This document shows, one piece after another, positions 1 to 5,080 of a DNA stretch of 5,080 nt. The position numbers and the translations under genes were made by a program. Under the pieces are notes generated by a model. That model had not been told where the DNA came from. It ran no database searches and was given only the letters and a program-made list of their open reading frames with translations. Source of the stretch: Dehalococcoidia bacterium. Its GTDB lineage: Bacteria; Chloroflexota; Dehalococcoidia; UBA3495; JAAXIE01. The stretch's first letter is position 1. Each line of letters begins with the position of its first letter. Location: assembly GCA_012270525.1 (NCBI GenBank), contig JAAXIE010000237.1, positions 1 to 5,080 on the forward strand. The letters are read 5' to 3'.

Positions 1-9
1 GGAATAGGA

Positions 10-726
10 ATGCCCAAGCATAGCAAGCGTTACAACCAGTTGGCGGAACGCATCGACCCCGACAGGAACTACACGCCCGAAGAGGCCCTGGACCTGCTGA
101 CGGACGAGGGATCGACCAAGTTCGATGAGACGGTAGAGTTGCACCTCAAGACGGGGGCTGACGTAAGACACGCCGACCAGCAGGTGCGGTCGGTTACGGT
201 GCTCCCCCATGGTCTGGGGAAGCCGCAGCGTGTGCTGGTGTTTGCTTCCGGCGAGGCTGCGGAGATGGCTCGGCAAGCGGGAGCCGACTACGTAGGTGAC
301 GACGACCTGATCAAGCGGATTGAGGATGGTTGGGTGGACTTCGACGTAGGGCTGGCGGTACCCGACGTGATGAGCAAGATCGGGCGCTTGGGCCGGGTGC
401 TGGGTCGGCGTGGCCTGATGCCGAACCCGCGGACGGGCACGATGGTGCAGCCAAGGGACTTGGGGCGGGTCATCGACGAGGCCAAGAAGGGTCGCTTGGA
501 GTTCCGCACCGACCGGACGGCGATCATTCACTGCCCGGTGGGCAAGGTGAGTTTTTCCCGTCAGAACCTGCTGGAAAACCTGTCCTCCCTGGTGGACTCG
601 GTACAACGGGCGAGGCCTGAGGGTGTGAAGGGGGCATTTCTTAGAAGCGCCTATCTCACGACGAGCATGGGGCCTGGGATAAAGCTTGACTTGGGGGAGC
701 TTCTCGCGCTAAAAGAAGGGTTGTAG
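10..726 (+). CDS. rplA: 50S ribosomal protein L1
   Basis: This gene encodes L1 (uL1), which binds 23S rRNA at the mobile L1 stalk and takes part in release of the E-site tRNA. In many bacteria it also represses its own operon by binding the mRNA. The 238-residue length is normal for the family. The RNA-binding domain I is formed by about residues 1-70 and 160-238, with domain II between them. Recognisable landmarks are FDETVEL (38-44), the LPHGLGK segment (65-71), the L1 signature LGRRGLMPNPRTGTM (131-145) and the C-terminal SMGPG (219-223). The last usually reads TMGPG, so a normally invariant rRNA-contacting Thr is Ser here. The start is the ATG at 10, giving the typical MPKHSKRY beginning; only nine bases precede it, with GGAAT at 1-5 as a possible ribosome site. 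rplK is expected immediately upstream but is not visible. Family assignment is secure. Confidence 0.97.
   Translation: MPKHSKRYNQLAERIDPDRNYTPEEALDLLTDEGSTKFDETVELHLKTGADVRHADQQVRSVTVLPHGLGKPQRVLVFASGEAAEMARQAGADYVGDDDLIKRIEDGWVDFDVGLAVPDVMSKIGRLGRVLGRRGLMPNPRTGTMVQPRDLGRVIDEAKKGRLEFRTDRTAIIHCPVGKVSFSRQNLLENLSSLVDSVQRARPEGVKGAFLRSAYLTTSMGPGIKLDLGELLALKEGL
686..715 (+). promoter_or_regulatory. candidate sigma-70-type promoter for the rplJL leader
   Basis: TTGACT at 686-691 (5 of 6 to the -35 consensus) is followed after 18 bases by TAAAAG at 710-715 (4 of 6 to the -10 consensus). Initiation would fall near 722, right at the end of rplA and just before the structured L10 leader. A separate promoter between rplA and rplJ is known in E. 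coli, so the position makes sense. The bases are also constrained as L1 codons, so the match may be chance. Confidence 0.35.
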
Positions 727-741
727 AAGAGAGGGTACGCT

Positions 742-820
742 GAAGACAGCGGGTCCCTGACCTGCTCCCCTGCGACTCAGGGGAAGGGTTGGGGTTAAGC
801 CGATGGGCCCGCCAAGGCAC
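742..820 (+). promoter_or_regulatory. ribosomal protein L10 leader (autoregulatory mRNA element)
   Basis: This stretch resembles the known bacterial L10 leader, the site where the L10-L7/L12 complex binds its own mRNA. GAAGACAGCGGGTCC at the 5' side and GGGCCCGCCAAGG at the 3' side are the conserved-looking arms. GCGGGTCC (749-756) pairs with GGGCCCGC (805-812) as 8 bp with one G-U, leaving GAAGACA and CAAGG at the base of the helix. Inside the loop are a perfect 6-bp hairpin, CCCCTG (767-772) with CAGGGG (778-783), and the TTAAGC motif at 795-800. The element precedes rplJ by about 125 bases and is followed by an intrinsic terminator. It therefore probably acts by transcription attenuation: excess L10 favours termination. 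Recognition rests on remembered consensus and hand folding; a covariance-model search was not run. Confidence 0.78.
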
Positions 821-831
821 TGAGGAGTCCA

Positions 832-851
832 TCCGGGCGCACTGCGCCGGA
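832..851 (+). promoter_or_regulatory. leader hairpin between the L10 site and the terminator
   Basis: TCCGG (832-836) pairs with CCGGA (847-851), and CGC (838-840) with GCG (844-846), closing an ACT loop with one bulged G. That is 8 bp ending only four bases before the terminator stem. It may help position the competing folds of the attenuator. Its role is inferred from position only. Confidence 0.45.
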
Positions 852-855
852 CGTG

Positions 856-886
856 ATCCCTGGGCCGCGGCCCAGGGATTTTTGTT
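856..886 (+). terminator. intrinsic terminator / attenuator upstream of rplJ
   Basis: ATCCCTGGG (856-864) pairs perfectly with CCCAGGGAT (871-879) around a CCGCGG apex that can add further pairs. TTTTTGTT follows at 879-886. This is a textbook Rho-independent terminator placed inside the rplJ leader rather than after a gene, as expected for an attenuator. Its 5' arm (857-864) can alternatively pair with 776-783 in the L10 leader, which would act as an antiterminator. Confidence 0.85.
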
Positions 887-930
887 GGTGCTAGGCTGGA
901 GCTGTTCAAGTGCCCGAGGGGACACAATTG

Positions 931-938
931 AAGGAGAG
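931..938 (+). promoter_or_regulatory. ribosome binding site that fixes the rplJ start
   Basis: AAGGAGAG lies 8 bases (counted from AAGGAG) before the GTG at 945. The reading frame stays open upstream to an ATG at 789, but that extension would be translated from the L10 leader and terminator. This site supports the GTG start instead. Confidence 0.8.
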
Positions 939-944
939 CGTTAC

Positions 945-1505
945 GTGCCCACAGAGAAACGGATAGCCCAGACCGCAGAGATACAGGACAGGCTGAACCG
1001 CTGCACCATCGCGGTTGCAACCGACCCCACGGGCCTCAGCGTCAACGTGCTCAACGATCTGCGACGCAGGTTGCGAGAGCGGGGTGTGGAGTACCGGGTG
1101 GTGAAGAACACCCTCACATACCTGGCGGCCGATGGGGCCGAGCTCGGTCACCTGAAGGAGTCGGTGCAGGGACCGACGGCCCTGGCTTTCGGGTATGACG
1201 ACCCCGTGCAGACGGCCATCGCGTTGGACGAGTACGTCCGCACGACACGGGTGCAGCTTCCGATAAGGGGGGGCATCTTGGGCCAGCGAAGCCTGAGTTC
1301 CGCGGATGTATCCAGTTTGGCCACGCTGCCGTCGCGGGAGGTGCTGGCAGGCCAGGTACTGGGTCAGTTACAGGCCCCAGTTGCCAACCTGATGACCCAG
1401 TTGGAAGCCCCGCTCCAGGGGCTCTTGGGCATCCTGAACGCTCCTATCGCCAACCTGGCCAGTCTGCTGCAGCAGAGGGGTAAGCAACTGGAGGGCGAGG
1501 GATAA
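945..1505 (+). CDS. rplJ: 50S ribosomal protein L10 (stalk base)
   Basis: L10 (uL10) anchors the L7/L12 dimers to 23S rRNA and forms the base of the GTPase-recruiting stalk. With L7/L12 it normally represses its own mRNA. The GTG start gives 186 residues, slightly longer than the usual 165-180. The N-terminal globular domain covers about residues 1-130 and includes the typical region around RVVKNTL (51-57), GPTALAFGYDDP (76-87) and the LPSREVL segment (128-134). The C-terminal helix (about 135-180) contains three near-repeats of 11 residues with an Ala-Pro at each repeat (P145, P156, P167). These are probably three L7/L12 dimer-binding segments. The frame is open upstream to 789, but that part is leader RNA with a terminator and gives non-conserved protein. 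The gene lies 218 bases after rplA and 75 before rplL, and is probably co-transcribed with rplL. Confidence 0.95.
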   Translation: MPTEKRIAQTAEIQDRLNRCTIAVATDPTGLSVNVLNDLRRRLRERGVEYRVVKNTLTYLAADGAELGHLKESVQGPTALAFGYDDPVQTAIALDEYVRTTRVQLPIRGGILGQRSLSSADVSSLATLPSREVLAGQVLGQLQAPVANLMTQLEAPLQGLLGILNAPIANLASLLQQRGKQLEGEG

Positions 1506-1580
1506 CGGTCCGGTGGGCCTCAGAGAGTTTTCATTCAGTTCGATGACATCAAGCGATTGAAATAGGAGAAGGAGGGAGTC

Positions 1581-1976
1581 ATGACCAAAGATGAGGTGTT
1601 GGAAGCCATCAAGCAGATGTCGGTGCTGGACCTGGCCGACCTGGTGAAGTCGCTGGAGGACACCTTCGGCATCAAAGCCGCGGCGCCCATGGCGATGCCG
1701 GTGGCTGCGGTCGCTCCCAGCAACGGAGGCGGAGCTGCTGCCGCTGCGGTGGAGGAGGAAGAGCAGACCGAGTTCACAGTAATGCTGACGGAAATCGGCT
1801 CCAACAAGATAAACGTCATCAAGGCGGTGCGGGAAGTGACCACGCTGGGCCTGCGCGAGGCCAAGGAACTGGTGGAGAGCGCCCCGGCACAGATCAAAGA
1901 GGCCATCCCGCGGACCGAGGCCGACTCGGTGAAGGCGAAGCTGGAAGAGGCGGGAGCCACCGTAGCCATCCAGTAA
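1581..1976 (+). CDS. rplL: 50S ribosomal protein L7/L12
   Basis: This is the acidic stalk protein (bL12), which is present as several dimers on L10 and recruits elongation, initiation and release-factor GTPases. Its 131 residues are at the upper end of the usual length. The parts in order are the dimerisation and L10-binding N-terminal domain (1-32, [20 protein letters not shown]), an Ala/Pro/Gly-rich flexible hinge (33-61) ending in EEEE, and the factor-binding C-terminal domain (62-131). The motif [12 protein letters not shown] (76-87) is conserved, including the Lys and Arg of VIKAVR. The next loop reads TTLGLREAK instead of the commoner TGLGLKEAK, and the protein ends in Gln rather than the usual Lys. 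A strong AGGAGG at 1570-1575, five bases before the ATG, fits the very high expression expected. No clear terminator follows. Confidence 0.97.
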   Translation: MTKDEVLEAIKQMSVLDLADLVKSLEDTFGIKAAAPMAMPVAAVAPSNGGGAAAAAVEEEEQTEFTVMLTEIGSNKINVIKAVREVTTLGLREAKELVESAPAQIKEAIPRTEADSVKAKLEEAGATVAIQ

Positions 1977-2006
1977 ACCCCGTGTCCAAACGGCCTTCCG
2001 TTCACT

Positions 2007-2067
2007 GGCCCCGTCCCTTTGCAAACGTCATGAAGGGGAGCCTGATCAGGGAAAGGGTGAAGGGGCC
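2007..2067 (+). promoter_or_regulatory. possible mRNA stem upstream of the zinc-ribbon gene
   Basis: GGCCCC (2007-2012) pairs with GGGGCC (2062-2067), and CCCTTT (2015-2020) with AAAGGG (2052-2057). This makes a two-part stem of 12 bp with a small internal loop. The enclosed segment has a 10-base palindrome, CCTGATCAGG (2041-2050), and a competing pairing of CCCTT (2015-2019) with AAGGG (2033-2037). There is no T-run, so it is not an intrinsic terminator. It could be a processing or regulatory structure between rplL and the next gene, or a chance product of purine-rich sequence. Confidence 0.3.
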
Positions 2068-2082
2068 TGAATGAGGTGAGGG

Positions 2083-2388
2083 ATGAGCAAACGCAAGGAC
2101 AGGGAGCGGTTCGCCGCCCTGAAGTCGAACAACCCGCATTACCAGGGCTTCCGGGGCTATGGGCTTGGAACTCCAGGTCCCAGCCCGGAAGCATTGGTCA
2201 CCCTGACCTGCACGGTCTGCGGACGACGTCGCAACGTGTCGCAGGAGACGGCGCGCGAGGAAAGAGAGTCCTACGTGTGCCTCAGTTGCCGAGAGGAAGC
2301 GGGAGAGGGAAGCATCGAGGGAGACGATGCGCCGGGCGAGGAGGCGTTGGCCTCCTCGCCGCCTTTGGGGCTACCGGAAGAGCGGTAA
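2083..2388 (+). CDS. small four-cysteine zinc-ribbon protein of unknown function
   Basis: I do not recognise a named family. The 101-residue product has a basic N-terminus (MSKRKDRERF), a Gly/aromatic segment HYQGFRGYGLG (19-29), then CTVC (43-46) and CLSC (66-69). Two CxxC pairs 20 residues apart are a probable zinc-ribbon knuckle pair, with GRRR following the first. The C-terminal third (71-101) is acidic and low in complexity and looks disordered. The start is supported by GAGGTGA at 2073-2079; overlapping reading frames lack the Cys pairs. It lies 106 bases after rplL on the same strand with no clear terminator between, so co-transcription with the stalk genes is possible. A role in nucleic-acid or ribosome binding would fit a basic zinc ribbon in this location but is only inference. 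Its last 18 bases overlap the opposing S41-like gene, and a strong hairpin sits in its final codons. Confidence 0.75.
   Translation: MSKRKDRERFAALKSNNPHYQGFRGYGLGTPGPSPEALVTLTCTVCGRRRNVSQETAREERESYVCLSCREEAGEGSIEGDDAPGEEALASSPPLGLPEER
2335..2360. terminator. perfect 11-bp hairpin at the convergent gene junction
   Basis: GGCGAGGAGGC (2335-2345) pairs without mismatch with GCCTCCTCGCC (2350-2360) around a GTTG loop. It lies inside the last codons of the zinc-ribbon gene and begins 10 bases beyond the stop codon of the opposing S41-like gene. Neither side has a proper T-run (only TTT at 2364-2366 on the plus strand). It is best seen as a possible bidirectional terminator or 3'-end stabilising structure. 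Confidence 0.5.
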
Positions 2389-3750
2389 CTGCTCGTTGAG
2401 GTATTCGTAGGCGCGCACCAGTTGCACGTCGCTGGGGGAACCGGCTAGGAGGGGCACCTGAATGTCGGGGGTGATGCCTCCGTCGCTGATGAGGCGGCCG
2501 CCAGGGGTGTGCCAACGGGTGACGGCCAGCTGCATCGCCGAGCCGTCGCGCAAGGGGAAATAGGAGAATCCGGCGGCATCGCCCAGGGTGTCAGTGCCGA
2601 TGACCTTGGCTCTCTCGGCGTCCTGCAAGGCCCCTGCCAAGGCCTCAGATGAATCACCGGTGGCTTCGTCCACAAGCACGGCCATGGGTAGCTCGTCGTC
2701 GCCACCTACGATAGTTCCCTCGCCCTCGACAGGATGGTCGGTGCGGTTGCCTTCGCCGTCCATCTCGTACATGAAGGTACCGGTGGGCAGGAACTCACCT
2801 GCCACCCTGCGGGCGGAGTCCAAGGGCCCTCCTGGGTTGGAGCGCAGGTCGAGAATGAGGGCCAGCATGTCGGCAGCCTTGAGCCTTTCGACGACGTCGA
2901 GCACCTCGGTGTGGGTGGTGTCCCTGAACTCGGAGACATAGACGTAACCGATGGCCCCCGGGAGGAGTTGCACTTCCACGGTCGGCACCTCGATGGTTCC
3001 CCGGGTGATATCGAACTCCAGTGGACGCTCTTCATCGGGTCTTGCCACCTTCAGGTGGACCTTGGTCCGGGCTGGGCCCCGCACGAGATCGACAGCCTCG
3101 TCGGCGGTGAGGTCTTCCAGGGACTGGCCTTCCACTTCCAGGAGGACATCTCCTTGTCTTATGCCACCAACATCGGCTGGCCCGCCGCGCATGGGTGAGA
3201 GGATGATGCGACCGTCGATGACGGTGACGAATGCGCCGATGCCTTCGTAATCGTCGTCGGTCTCTTCCAGGGCGCGGTCGTAGGCCTCGGGGGTCAGGTA
3301 CTGGGTGGAGATGTCGCTCAGCCCTTCCACCATTCCCTTGACGCTGGCTACCGCCAGTCCGTGACTATCCAAGTCAGGGTATTTCAGGTGGAGGGCTTCC
3401 CATGCCTTCCAGACATCGAGGAATTCGGCGGGGACTCCTCCAGGGATGCGGCCCCTGGTGGCGTCGAGTTCCGTGAGGAATGGGTATTCGGGTTCCTCGA
3501 CGTGGGTCAGCATGGCACCGATGATGGCCTCGCTCACCTTCTCGTTATCCACCGAATCTGCGTCAACGTAGGATTCCTCGATTACTCCCCAGGCTTCCCA
3601 GATAAGCCCTTCGTCGCCAGTCGTTTCGGTAGTTGGGCGGCCACAGGCTGTCTGCGCGCTCAACAGGGCGAGAACGACGGCTAGGGCCAAAGCCAGGCGG
3701 ATTACAGTGACTGGCCTGAGCAGGGGAGGGGTTGATGTGCGTCGATGCAT
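2371..3750 (-). CDS. exported S41-family (C-terminal processing peptidase-like) protein with PDZ domain, probably catalytically inactive
   Basis: The 459-residue product starts with a signal segment (RR at 3-4, hydrophobic core 16-31). C36 in AQTAC could be lipidated, but the lipobox is poor (Gln at -3). Next come two similar helical modules (about 50-84 and 113-153), a PDZ domain (about 168-237, GIGAF and the GGIRQGDVLLEV region) and the S41 core (about 250-435). Core motifs kept are DLRSNPGG (301-308), SEALAGALQD (368-377), VIGTDTLG (383-390) and GGITPDIQV (424-432). Active members use a Ser-Lys dyad. Against E. coli Tsp S430/D441/K455, the positions with identical spacing here are D366, D377 and D391, so both dyad residues are Asp. 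S367 and S368 are adjacent but no Lys is at the partner site. I infer a pseudopeptidase or substrate-binding role in the envelope. The ATG at 3750 gives the signal peptide, though its ribosome site is weak. Confidence 0.88.
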   Translation of the reverse strand: MHRRTSTPPLLRPVTVIRLALALAVVLALLSAQTACGRPTTETTGDEGLIWEAWGVIEESYVDADSVDNEKVSEAIIGAMLTHVEEPEYPFLTELDATRGRIPGGVPAEFLDVWKAWEALHLKYPDLDSHGLAVASVKGMVEGLSDISTQYLTPEAYDRALEETDDDYEGIGAFVTVIDGRIILSPMRGGPADVGGIRQGDVLLEVEGQSLEDLTADEAVDLVRGPARTKVHLKVARPDEERPLEFDITRGTIEVPTVEVQLLPGAIGYVYVSEFRDTTHTEVLDVVERLKAADMLALILDLRSNPGGPLDSARRVAGEFLPTGTFMYEMDGEGNRTDHPVEGEGTIVGGDDELPMAVLVDEATGDSSEALAGALQDAERAKVIGTDTLGDAAGFSYFPLRDGSAMQLAVTRWHTPGGRLISDGGITPDIQVPLLAGSPSDVQLVRAYEYLNEQLPLFR

Positions 3751-3768
3751 ACGGCCTACAGTTTAACA

Positions 3769-3798
3769 TTTATCGATGGTCTGGCTTGCGCGGTTCAA
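3769..3798 (-). promoter_or_regulatory. weak candidate promoter for the S41-like gene
   Basis: Read on the minus strand, TTGAAC (3798-3793) and GATAAA (3774-3769) are separated by 18 bases, about 20 bases before the start codon at 3750. The matches are partial and the transcript would have a very short leader. It nearly abuts the -35 box of the opposite-facing candidate promoter. Confidence 0.25.
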
Positions 3799-3815
3799 GG
3801 GCTGCTGGATACAAT
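3786..3815 (+). promoter_or_regulatory. candidate promoter for the solute-binding lipoprotein gene
   Basis: TTGCGC (3786-3791) and TACAAT (3810-3815, 5 of 6 to the -10 consensus) are separated by 18 bases in the divergent intergenic region. The transcript would have an untranslated leader of roughly 70 bases before the ATG at 3891. The -10 box is good and the -35 box is moderate. Confidence 0.4.
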
Positions 3816-3890
3816 GATTGCCAAACAAATGCGACTTATCTTGAGAGACAAACCGGAACCCCAAACCAGAAATTGCGCGACGGCAGGCTC

Positions 3891-5080
3891 ATGAGACTAT
3901 CAGGCTGCTACAGGCCCCTAATTGCGTCGGTCATTCTGATACTAGTGCTGGCCGCATGTTCCACGAGGCCAGCGGCCCAGGGGACGACAGGCGAAGGGGA
4001 TGATACCCCCACCACGGCAACGCCCACCGCTGCAGCGGGTGCGGCTGCTACGCAAGCACCGGCAACGGCGGTTGCTCCGGAAACAACGAGCGCGGGTGGT
4101 GGAGACAAGCTGGTGAGGCTCTGGGCCGACCCTCCAACCCTGGACCCGCATCTCACGACCGATGCCACATCGGCCAGCATTATCGTCGAGGTGTTCGGCG
4201 GGTTGGTCACCATCGATCCCAGCCTGCAGGTCGTTGGGGACCTGGCCAGCCACTGGGAGACGTTGAACGCGGGCAAGACCTATGTTTTCCACCTTCGTTC
4301 CAACGCCGTTTTCCACGACGGTCGCCCTGTGACGGCGCAGGACGTGAAATGGTCCATGGAGCGGGCCACTGACCCGGAGACCCTGTCGCTGGTGGCAGAC
4401 CAGTATCTGGGCGACATAATTGGGGTGGAGGCCAAGCTGGAGGGCGAGGCCGACGATATCACTGGGGTGCAGGTGGTGGATGACCTGACCCTGCGGATCG
4501 ACATCGATGCGCCCAAGAGCTATTTCCTGGCCAAGCTGACCTACCCAACGGCTTTTGTCGTCGACCGCAACCAGGTGGAGAGCGATGACCGGTGGTTCCG
4601 CCGACCAAATGCGACGGGACCGTTCAAGCTGGCTTCCTACGAGCTGGGCGAAAGCATGATTCTGGAGCGCCACGAAGGGTATCACCTGGGAGCCCCGAGG
4701 CTGGAAAGCGTGGAGTTCATACTCAGTGGCGGTACGGCCATGCTCATGTACGAGAACGACGAGATCCATATTACCGGCGTGGGTCTGGCGGATCTGGACA
4801 GGCTACTGGACTCCGAGGAGGAGTTGAACGCCCAGTTGCACACCGCCCCGCCGCCCTTCGACACGCGGTATATCGGGCTGAACGTGAACGAGCCTCCATT
4901 TGACGATCCGAAGGTGCGTTTGGCACTGAACCATGCCATCGACCGGGCAGAGATAGCGGACATAGTGCTGGGCGACCTGGTGGTGCCGGCCAAGGGCATT
5001 CTTCCGCCCAACTTCCCGGGGCACAACGACGCAATCACCGGATACGAGTACGACCCGGAGAAGGCACGCCGGTTGCTGGC
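3891..5080 (+). CDS. ABC transporter solute-binding lipoprotein, family 5 (peptide/nickel type), 3' end cut by window
   Basis: This is the 5' 396 codons of an open gene; no stop occurs before the window end, and family members usually run to 500-600 residues. The protein captures a substrate outside the membrane for an ABC importer, typically oligopeptides or dipeptides; the substrate cannot be told from sequence. The signal peptide is residues 1-22 with an ideal lipobox LAAC, so C23 is the lipidated residue. A Thr/Ala/Pro-rich linker (24-70) follows. The family 5 signature is clear: YVFHLRSNAVFHDGRPVTAQDVKWSMERA (131-159), then ATGPFKLASYELGE (241-254), and YIGLNVNEPPFDDPKVRLALNHAIDR (327-352). 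ATG 3891 is chosen because it gives the complete signal peptide; its ribosome site is weak (GGCAGG just upstream). It is divergent from the S41-like gene, and permease genes may lie downstream. Confidence 0.93.
   Translation, partial: MRLSGCYRPLIASVILILVLAACSTRPAAQGTTGEGDDTPTTATPTAAAGAAATQAPATAVAPETTSAGGGDKLVRLWADPPTLDPHLTTDATSASIIVEVFGGLVTIDPSLQVVGDLASHWETLNAGKTYVFHLRSNAVFHDGRPVTAQDVKWSMERATDPETLSLVADQYLGDIIGVEAKLEGEADDITGVQVVDDLTLRIDIDAPKSYFLAKLTYPTAFVVDRNQVESDDRWFRRPNATGPFKLASYELGESMILERHEGYHLGAPRLESVEFILSGGTAMLMYENDEIHITGVGLADLDRLLDSEEELNAQLHTAPPPFDTRYIGLNVNEPPFDDPKVRLALNHAIDRAEIADIVLGDLVVPAKGILPPNFPGHNDAITGYEYDPEKARRLL

Noticed and set aside
789..944. N-terminal extension of rplJ from the ATG at 789
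   Set aside because: It would translate through the L10 leader and terminator hairpin and yields non-L10-like sequence; the GTG at 945 has a good ribosome site and gives a normal L10.
1989..2002. Hairpin AACGG-CCTT-CCGTT as an rplL terminator
   Set aside because: The stem is only 5 bp and no T-run follows.
1368..2194. Two long minus-strand frames over rplJ-rplL and the following gap
   Set aside because: They mirror the codon pattern of rplL and rplJ, have no recognisable domain, and lie opposite certain ribosomal genes.
2076..2399. Alternative plus-strand frame overlapping the zinc-ribbon gene
   Set aside because: It lacks the two CxxC pairs, has no recognisable features and a poorer ribosome site than the ATG at 2083.
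2734..3684. Plus-strand frames opposite the S41-like gene
   Set aside because: They are shadows of the minus-strand gene, which shows signal peptide, PDZ and S41 motifs in order.
3785..3799. CTTG...CAAG inverted repeat as an operator
   Set aside because: Four-base arms are too short to distinguish from chance.
3942..4769. 275-codon open frame on the minus strand
   Set aside because: It is fully antisense to the solute-binding protein gene, whose family signatures are clear; long antisense frames are expected in GC-rich coding sequence.
1..5080. Mobile element, CRISPR array, toxin-antitoxin or defence system
   Set aside because: No transposase, repeat array, integrase, or paired small genes of that type are present; the gene content is housekeeping and envelope proteins.

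Overview
The window reads as chromosomal sequence from a GC-rich bacterium. It combines an L11-L1-L10-L7/L12 type ribosomal cluster, an L10-type autoregulatory leader, strong AGGAGG-type ribosome sites and lipoprotein-type exported proteins. The protein styles (a small four-cysteine protein after rplL, an S41-family exported protein, a family 5 solute-binding lipoprotein with a Thr/Ala/Pro-rich linker) would fit Chloroflexota, for example a Dehalococcoidia-like lineage. That placement is an impression, not something a marker in the window proves.

Layout. Bases 10-726 carry rplA (ribosomal protein L1); rplK would be expected just upstream, outside the window. Bases 727-944 are a structured leader with a recognisable L10-binding element and a very strong intrinsic terminator, so rplJ and rplL are probably controlled by transcription attenuation. 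rplJ (945-1505, GTG start) and rplL (1581-1976) encode the L10 and L7/L12 stalk proteins. After a 106-base gap comes a small four-cysteine zinc-ribbon protein of unknown role (2083-2388). rpoB, the common neighbour of rplL, does not follow within the window.

On the opposite strand, 2371-3750 encodes an exported S41/C-terminal-processing-peptidase-like protein with a PDZ domain. Its last 18 bases overlap the end of the zinc-ribbon gene, and an 11-bp perfect hairpin lies at this convergent junction. The S41 protein is the most unusual item here. Aligned without gaps to the E. coli Tsp active site, both the catalytic Ser and the catalytic Lys positions are Asp, while the surrounding fold motifs are kept. 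This suggests a pseudopeptidase. Its N-terminal helical module also appears to be duplicated.

A 140-base divergent intergenic region (3751-3890) separates it from the 5' part of a lipoprotein gene for an ABC-transporter solute-binding protein of the oligopeptide/dipeptide family. That gene starts at 3891 and runs off the window end.

Most of the window is therefore ordinary translation machinery plus envelope proteins. I see no mobile element, CRISPR array, tRNA or rRNA. The points worth a second look are the apparently inactive S41 protein, the rplJL attenuator with its possible alternative pairings, the threefold repeat in the L10 stalk helix, the convergent hairpin and the unassigned zinc-ribbon protein.
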